DNA of 64,000 bases, from the NCBI GenBank assembly GCA_003344405.1, contig NOWV01000228.1, positions 44,031 to 108,030 of the forward strand, read 5' to 3'. The position numbers and the translations under genes were made by a program. This document shows, piece by piece, positions 61,842-64,000 of the stretch (the first letter of the stretch is position 1; every line of letters starts with the position of its first letter). Below the pieces are notes generated by a model, which ran no database searches, was not told the DNA's origin, and saw only the letters and a program-made list of their open reading frames with translations. This stretch comes from Trichoplax sp. H2. Taxonomy: Eukaryota; Placozoa; Uniplacotomia; Trichoplacea.

Positions 61842-62107
61842 GAAAAACCATAAATTGACCCTAATGGAGTTAAAATAATATAATAAATAAAATATATAAT
61901 ATACACTGAAAAACCATAAATTGACCCTAATGGAATTATACTAATAAAATCAAATGAAATATATAATATACACTGAAAAACCATAAATTGACCCTAATGG
62001 AATTATACTAATAAAATCAAATGAAATATATAATATACACTGAAAAACCATAAATTGACCCTAATGGAGTTAAACTAATAAAATAAAATAAAATATATAA
62101 TATACAC
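61842..62107. repeat. Four-copy 67-bp tandem repeat
   Basis: GAAAAACCATAAATTGACCC starts at 61842, 61908, 61975 and 62042, each followed by TAATGGA and an AT-rich run ending ATATAATATACACT. Periods are 66, 67 and 67. Units two and three are nearly identical, so the array expanded recently. Confidence 0.95.
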
Positions 62108-62199
62108 TTATACAGTAATATGTAGTCCAACAATTTTTGTAGCCTGGTCTGATCCACAGTACACTGTATGACAGTACAGTATAGCACAGTAGGATTGGC

Positions 62200-64000
62200 T
62201 AGCGTACTCATACTACAGCACAATCCTACAATTGTCAAGGTTAATATGATTATATACGCCTACAGTATTAGCCGGCTATGATACAGAATAGCCGGAATGC
62301 GCATTTTAAAATAACGTACAGTATATTATTATTCAATTGATTTATTCATACAGTAGTCAATTTTTACATCAAGGAGGTAATGAATCATTTGACACAATCA
62401 AATATCGACTCTCAGTAGAAGTACTGTACGATATACATTCATACTATTATAGTAATACAGAGACTGGCTAAAGAAAGATGGTTTCCAAATAATAAGGCCA
62501 ACTATCATACTTGCACTCGAAAACAGTTGTCTCATTTACGCTAATGGGTAGCATAATAACGTCGCGATCAGTAAACTATACTTATCAGGGATCAATTCAG
62601 GCAAAACTACGGTAAATTAGCAACCATCAATTCCTTATTAGCATGAAATATTACCCAAATTAGCGCTTTAATTTGTGAATATGAATATATGAAAGTTAAT
62701 TCTTTATGAAAGAGTCATTCAAGGCATTACCCTTAGCATGTAATAAGTTCAATTGCCAGTGTTAATTGTACAGTATAAATTTCCCTCTCCCTTCCCCCTC
62801 CTAAAAGATGCTGAACGCCACTTTGTATCTATTTTGTTAAATCAGAGACTTCTAAGAGAATTTTCTATAATTCAATAAATCCAGTATCAGTATCCGAATT
62901 CTTTTAGCAAAAATTATAGGCTTAAAAATTAATTATTAGAGAAAACACGTTAAGGGAAGGTTGTCATGTGATAGTCACTTGTTAATTGAAAAATAAGCCA
63001 AGTTCAAGTGCACTATATAATGGTAGATATGCACGGTAATTAATATTCTAATTTATATACAGTTCATTGTTAAAAACAAAACGACACCAAAAACATAAGT
63101 TAAGAATAGTAATATACAATATCCACGTACGTGAGCATATTTATCATCCATCCATGATTTATGCAATCGTTTAACTCGTAGAACTACAGCAATGTAAAGT
63201 TAAATCATGGTAGTATAAACTATTAAAGTATACATTAGAAATTGCCTTAAATTACAGCAACTAAACACCAATACACTATAATTGAAACATTACAAGTCCT
63301 TGATGTCGACATGATATTCACCTAGAGCAGCATGTGCTGCATTGACTATCTTGAATAAAAAATACAATTATATTACCATCATAATAGTGGTAAAACAAGT
63401 AAATCATAGATAATAATCAGTATAGCTTACAATACATCGTTTATTTAAATTGTATAGGTCACGAATGCCTAGGCTGTGACTAGTAAGAGTAGGAATTAAA
63501 TCCACTACCTCGTACTGTGGGATTTGAAAATCACTCGCTGATTAAAAGATTAATCTACGACAATTAATCGTTCCGATATTATCCCCCAAAATTGTGATCA
63601 TTTTCTTTCACGCATTATGGAGAATTTAAAAACAGCAGAGGACGATATTCACTTTAAAAGCATGAAACTGTGTAAGTGAGAACGAGCTAAGATTGGACCA
63701 TTAATCTTACGCAGTGCCAATATATGTTTAATCAAGTGATTTATGTATCTATATAACATGTTATATCCTATCAGAAGCTTATCTGATATTTTATTAAGAT
63801 ATTGCGCTTTATTTTCTAATCTAGATTTTAATCCCAACCGCATTTACAAACAACTAGAAAATGTAATTTTTCATTTACTTTTAGAACTGCATTTTACGTA
63901 ACTCACTCCTTCAAACTATGTACAGTTACCTGAATACAATGCTTTAATTACAGGCTGGATTTACTGGTAGTAAGCTAACCGTGGAGCAAGTCTCAAAGTT
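62200..64000. other. Intergenic sequence to window end, no supported gene
   Basis: A 64-codon minus-strand frame at 63649-63843 has mixed hydrophobic and basic residues but no recognisable motif. It may be part of a gene beyond the window or chance. Confidence 0.4.

Noticed and set aside
61536-62238. Several overlapping minus-strand reading frames rich in Tyr, Cys, Leu and Val
   Set aside because: They are translations of the palindromic and 67-bp repeats, with no signal peptide, domain or splice support.
63649-63843. 64-codon minus-strand frame near the window end
   Set aside because: Length is within chance for AT-rich sequence of this size and no domain is recognisable; it cannot be excluded as an exon of a gene outside the window.

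Overview
This window looks like a piece of an AT-rich, intron-containing animal nuclear genome. Coding exons are short and bounded by GT-AG splice sites, polyadenylation signals (AATAAA) lie about 40-140 bases past stop codons, and one 20-N assembly gap is present. The gene content (a PDIA6-type protein disulfide isomerase, an MS4A/CD20-like four-pass membrane protein, and a cluster of insulin-like secreted precursors) is metazoan. Small introns, AT-richness and the unusual insulin-like peptides suggest an early-branching animal, possibly a placozoan such as Trichoplax or Hoilungia. The species is an inference only.

Layout. 1-2.9 kb: no gene seen. 3.0-5.7 kb, minus strand: a five-exon MS4A-like protein with a long glutamine-rich tail. 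8.8-53.4 kb: five genes, all on the minus strand, for small secreted cysteine-rich precursors (called ILP-A, -B, -D, -E and -F here). Each can be assembled as TATA box, short untranslated first exon, an intron ending 6-10 bases before the ATG, exon 2 (signal peptide and B-chain-like part), a phase-1 intron, and exon 3 (A-chain-like part). This is the same two-intron plan as vertebrate insulin genes. An orphan copy of the upstream promoter region at 27.4-27.7 kb suggests a lost sixth copy ('C'). 57.7-60.3 kb, minus strand: PDIA6 in seven visible exons; the first exon with the start codon was not found. 61.4-62.2 kb: palindromic CTGTAC-rich sequence and four copies of a 67-bp tandem repeat.

The ILP cluster is the main discovery candidate. 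All five proteins share C-x13-C-x8-C in the first half and CC-x(7-9)-C-x(6-8)-C-x18-C in the second, with PGG or PAG after the penultimate Cys. This is eight cysteines rather than the six of classical insulin, with B- and A-chain spacings wider than normal. All five genes carry AACAGGTGCA (CACCTG E-box on the coding strand) about 90-195 bp upstream of the TATA box. ILP-D and ILP-E lie in a segmental duplication with an offset of about 8.4-10.2 kb.

Other structure: a 1.1-kb foldback element at 16.67-17.77 kb, a probable false haplotype duplication around the gap at 24.04 kb, several tandem repeats with periods near 120-167 bp, and a small MITE-like inverted repeat at 30.45 kb. The rest is AT-rich sequence in which I see no supported gene. 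PDIA6 is an ER oxidoreductase next to a cluster of disulfide-rich secreted peptides; a functional link is possible but speculative.
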